Below, in pieces: positions 9,119-10,705 of a stretch of 10,705 bases of DNA. The first letter of the stretch is position 1; every line of letters starts with the position of its first letter. Under the pieces are notes generated by a model. It had not been told where the DNA came from and ran no database searches. It saw only the letters and a program-made list of their open reading frames with translations. The position numbers and the translations under genes were made by a program. Origin of the DNA: JBCCYM01 sp039190005 (lineage in GTDB: Bacteria > Pseudomonadota > Gammaproteobacteria > UBA12402); NCBI GenBank assembly GCA_039190005.1, contig JBCCYM010000064.1:1-10705 (forward strand). The letters run 5' to 3'.

Positions 9119-10219
9119 ATGTGCGGTATTGTTGCCATTGCCAGTCAGCAGCCGGTTGCTGTCGAACTTTATGACAGTCTAATTCATTTACAACATCGCG
9201 GGCAGGATGCTGCCGGCATGGTTACTGATGATAACGGAAAAATTCACATTAAACGTGATGCCGGTCTTGTACGCGAAATATTCAACACCAATAATCTGGA
9301 TCAACTCAGTGGCAGGCTTGGTATCGCTCATGTACGTTATCCAACGGCGGGTAATCATGGTATGTCAGAAATTCAACCGTTAGTCACAACAACACCTTAT
9401 CCGCTCATATTAGCGCACAATGGTAACATTGTTAACCAGGAAGCATTACGAGAAGAAATCGGTAAAAAATATTCATTTCAGTCCTCATCGGACTCAGAAG
9501 CCTTGTTATTCTTATTGGCGGATGATTTACAACACTGCTCTCCCCAGATTAGCGATGAAGGATTGTTTGAGGAAATATGTAAATCTATCAAAAAGATATA
9601 TCAAAAATGTCAAGGAGGTTATTCAGTGATTGCCTTGCTGCCTGGTCGCGGCATGATTGCTTTTCGCGATCCGCATGGTATTCGTCCTCTGGTTAGAGGC
9701 GAACGTGACAATGACAATGGTGGCAAAGACTATATCTTCGCCTCAGAACCAACAATGTTTTACGCCCTGGATTTTCAACAACAACAAGATATTGGCGCCG
9801 GTGAAGTAATGTTTGTTAGCAGTCGCTCCAATCAATGCTACCATAAGGTGATTATGGCAAACACACACACACCTTGTGTGTTTGAATATGTTTATTTTGC
9901 TCGTCCCGATGCCAAGCTTGATGAAGTAAGCGTCTATCGCTCACGTCTGCGTATGGGACAAAATCTTGCCAAACAATGGCAAGAAAACTATCCGGATTGT
10001 TTGCCAGATATTGTTATTCCCGCGCCATTTACTGCCAATACTGCGGCCTTATCTTTCGCTCATGAGTTGGGGGTGCGTTATTCCGAAGGACTATACAAAA
10101 ATCCTTTTATCGGCCGCACCTTTATTATGCCAACACAAAAGCAACGGAAAAAATTTGTGCGTTATAAACTGACGCCACAACGCACAGAAATCAATAAAAA
10201 AAAATGTGCTCATCGTTGA
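9119..10219 (+). CDS. purF: Amidophosphoribosyltransferase, N-terminal part (frameshifted)
   Basis: PurF transfers the glutamine amide nitrogen to PRPP, the first committed step of de novo purine synthesis in the cytosol. The frame starts MCGIV, which puts the class II glutaminase nucleophile at Cys2. HRGQDAAG (26-33), HVRYPTAG (71-78), HNGN (100-103) and SSDSEALL (123-130) match the glutaminase domain. CVFEYVYFARPD (253-264) and IGRTFIMP (331-338) match the start of the phosphoribosyltransferase domain. Reading stops early, after INKKKCAHR, because a run of nine A's (10196-10204) puts the rest of the gene in another frame. With eight A's the protein would be about 488 residues, against 505 in E. 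coli, and would read on as INKKNVLIVDD. The start is fixed by the need for Cys2; AAAGG (9101-9105) lies a rather long 13 bases upstream. It is divergent from the NRPS operon and not obviously related to it. No cvpA neighbour is visible. Confidence 0.9.
   Translation: MCGIVAIASQQPVAVELYDSLIHLQHRGQDAAGMVTDDNGKIHIKRDAGLVREIFNTNNLDQLSGRLGIAHVRYPTAGNHGMSEIQPLVTTTPYPLILAHNGNIVNQEALREEIGKKYSFQSSSDSEALLFLLADDLQHCSPQISDEGLFEEICKSIKKIYQKCQGGYSVIALLPGRGMIAFRDPHGIRPLVRGERDNDNGGKDYIFASEPTMFYALDFQQQQDIGAGEVMFVSSRSNQCYHKVIMANTHTPCVFEYVYFARPDAKLDEVSVYRSRLRMGQNLAKQWQENYPDCLPDIVIPAPFTANTAALSFAHELGVRYSEGLYKNPFIGRTFIMPTQKQRKKFVRYKLTPQRTEINKKKCAHR
10196..10204 (+). other. Nine-A homopolymer carrying the purF frame break
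   Basis: Nine consecutive A's inside purF. Eight would keep the frame into the PRPP-binding loop; nine lead to TGA at 10217-10219. The needed shift (loss of one base) is opposite to that needed at the ligase/NRPS junction, so it does not fit -1 ribosomal slippage. RNA polymerase slippage, an indel mutation or a base-call error all remain possible. Confidence 0.8.
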
Positions 10220-10586
10220 TGACAGTATTGTCCGCGGAACTACCAGTCGCGAAATTGTTCGAATGATTAGAGAACATGGCGCCAAATCGGTTTATTTTGC
10301 TTCAGCAGCACCACCGATCATCTCCCCTTGTTTTTACGGCATTAACACACCCTGTAAATCAGAATTACTGGCAGCCAATAAGACCATTGAAGAAATAAGA
10401 GACTATCTTGGTGTCGACAAACTACTTTATCAAAAACTCGATGATTTGGTTGAAGCGGTCACACGTCGTGGACATCATGATATCAAAACACCGTGTTTAG
10501 CTTGCATGAATGGTTGCTATATTACTGGCGATATAGACGAAGAAAAAATGCAGGCCATGGAAAAAATACGTGATCGGAAAAATTAA
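10206..10586 (+). CDS. purF: Amidophosphoribosyltransferase, C-terminal part (frameshifted)
   Basis: This is the remaining 126 codons of purF, in the +1 frame relative to the upstream fragment. It begins with the PRPP-binding signature LIVDDSIVRGTTS, followed by SAAPPI, PCFYGI and PCLACMNG, as in the C-terminal half of PurF. The GTG at 10206 is only the first possible start; the codon just before the A run belongs to the upstream fragment, so an independent translation start is unlikely. With one A fewer the two pieces join seamlessly. Three cysteines (residues 404, 459 and 462 of the joined protein) together with Cys253 match the four [4Fe-4S] ligands of the B. subtilis-type enzyme, with the same 55- and 3-residue spacings between the last three. 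The gene is either interrupted, rescued by slippage, or miscalled by one base. A split gene with two working subunits is improbable, since the PRPP loop is separated from its domain. Confidence 0.88.
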   Translation: MLIVDDSIVRGTTSREIVRMIREHGAKSVYFASAAPPIISPCFYGINTPCKSELLAANKTIEEIRDYLGVDKLLYQKLDDLVEAVTRRGHHDIKTPCLACMNGCYITGDIDEEKMQAMEKIRDRKN

Positions 10587-10615
10587 GATTAAATTATTTC
10601 CCTGTCATTCCCGCG

Positions 10616-10705
10616 CCCCTTCGACAGGCTCAGGGAACAAACCAGGAGAAAAATGTGTATTACAGTGGTTTTTATATAGATTTTTAACTGAGCCTGTAGT
10701 AGGGG
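10616..10705. repeat. Inverted-repeat element downstream of purF (may continue past the edge)
   Basis: CCCCTTCGACAGGCTCAG (10616-10633) and CTGAGCCTGTAGTAGGGG (10688-10705) are inverted copies matching at 16 of 18 positions, enclosing 54 AT-rich bases. The GC-rich arm, and the GTCATTCCCGCG just before it (10603-10614), look like the dispersed intergenic palindromes found in many proteobacterial genomes. It follows the purF stop by 29 nt. It could fold in the mRNA and act as an end-protecting or terminating structure, but no clear T tract follows a stem. It is cut by the window edge, so its full length is unknown. Apart from this element, nothing else is recognised between 10587 and 10705. Confidence 0.6.

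Noticed and set aside
10091..10285. A minus-strand open frame across the purF break
   Set aside because: It is antisense to conserved purF sequence on both sides and shows no domain.

Overview
The window looks like part of a low-GC proteobacterial chromosome, probably a gammaproteobacterium and possibly host-associated. That placement rests on AT-rich coding, long A tracts and PurF sequence character; no marker gene here fixes the taxon.

Layout: positions 1-8965 are one minus-strand biosynthetic operon read right to left. It starts with an isocitrate lyase/PEP-mutase-family enzyme (8207-8965). A 4-bp ATGA overlap leads into an acyl-adenylating enzyme most like oxalate/acyl-CoA ligases (6678-8210). 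A giant non-ribosomal peptide synthetase (NRPS) follows and runs off the left edge with domain order T-C-A-T-C-A-T-(TE start). Its frame is open with no stop from 6732 to 1. A 153-nt AT-rich divergent promoter region (8966-9118) separates this operon from purF on the plus strand (9119-10586). The right end (10587-10705) holds an inverted-repeat element cut by the window edge.

The most striking feature is the junction of the ligase and the NRPS. The NRPS frame has no ATG, GTG or TTG before the active serine of its first carrier domain. It is the -1 frame of the ligase, and the frames meet at nine A's that contain the dnaX-type slippery heptamer A AAA AAG. An AGAGG (Shine-Dalgarno-like) sequence lies exactly 10 nt upstream. 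A -1 frameshift there would produce one protein, A-T-C-A-T-C-A-T-TE, with its own loading module. purF is also broken at a run of exactly nine A's, in the opposite sense (one A too many). Programmed frameshifting, RNA polymerase slippage on A tracts, or homopolymer sequence errors must therefore be weighed together.

Functionally, the lyase-family enzyme probably makes or modifies a small carboxylic acid. The ligase would adenylate it and load it on the first carrier domain. The two condensation modules would then add two hydrophobic residues (a tentative branched aliphatic one, then a Phe-like one) before thioesterase release. The two extension modules share near-identical adenylation-domain flanks around divergent specificity cores, a sign of intragenic recombination.
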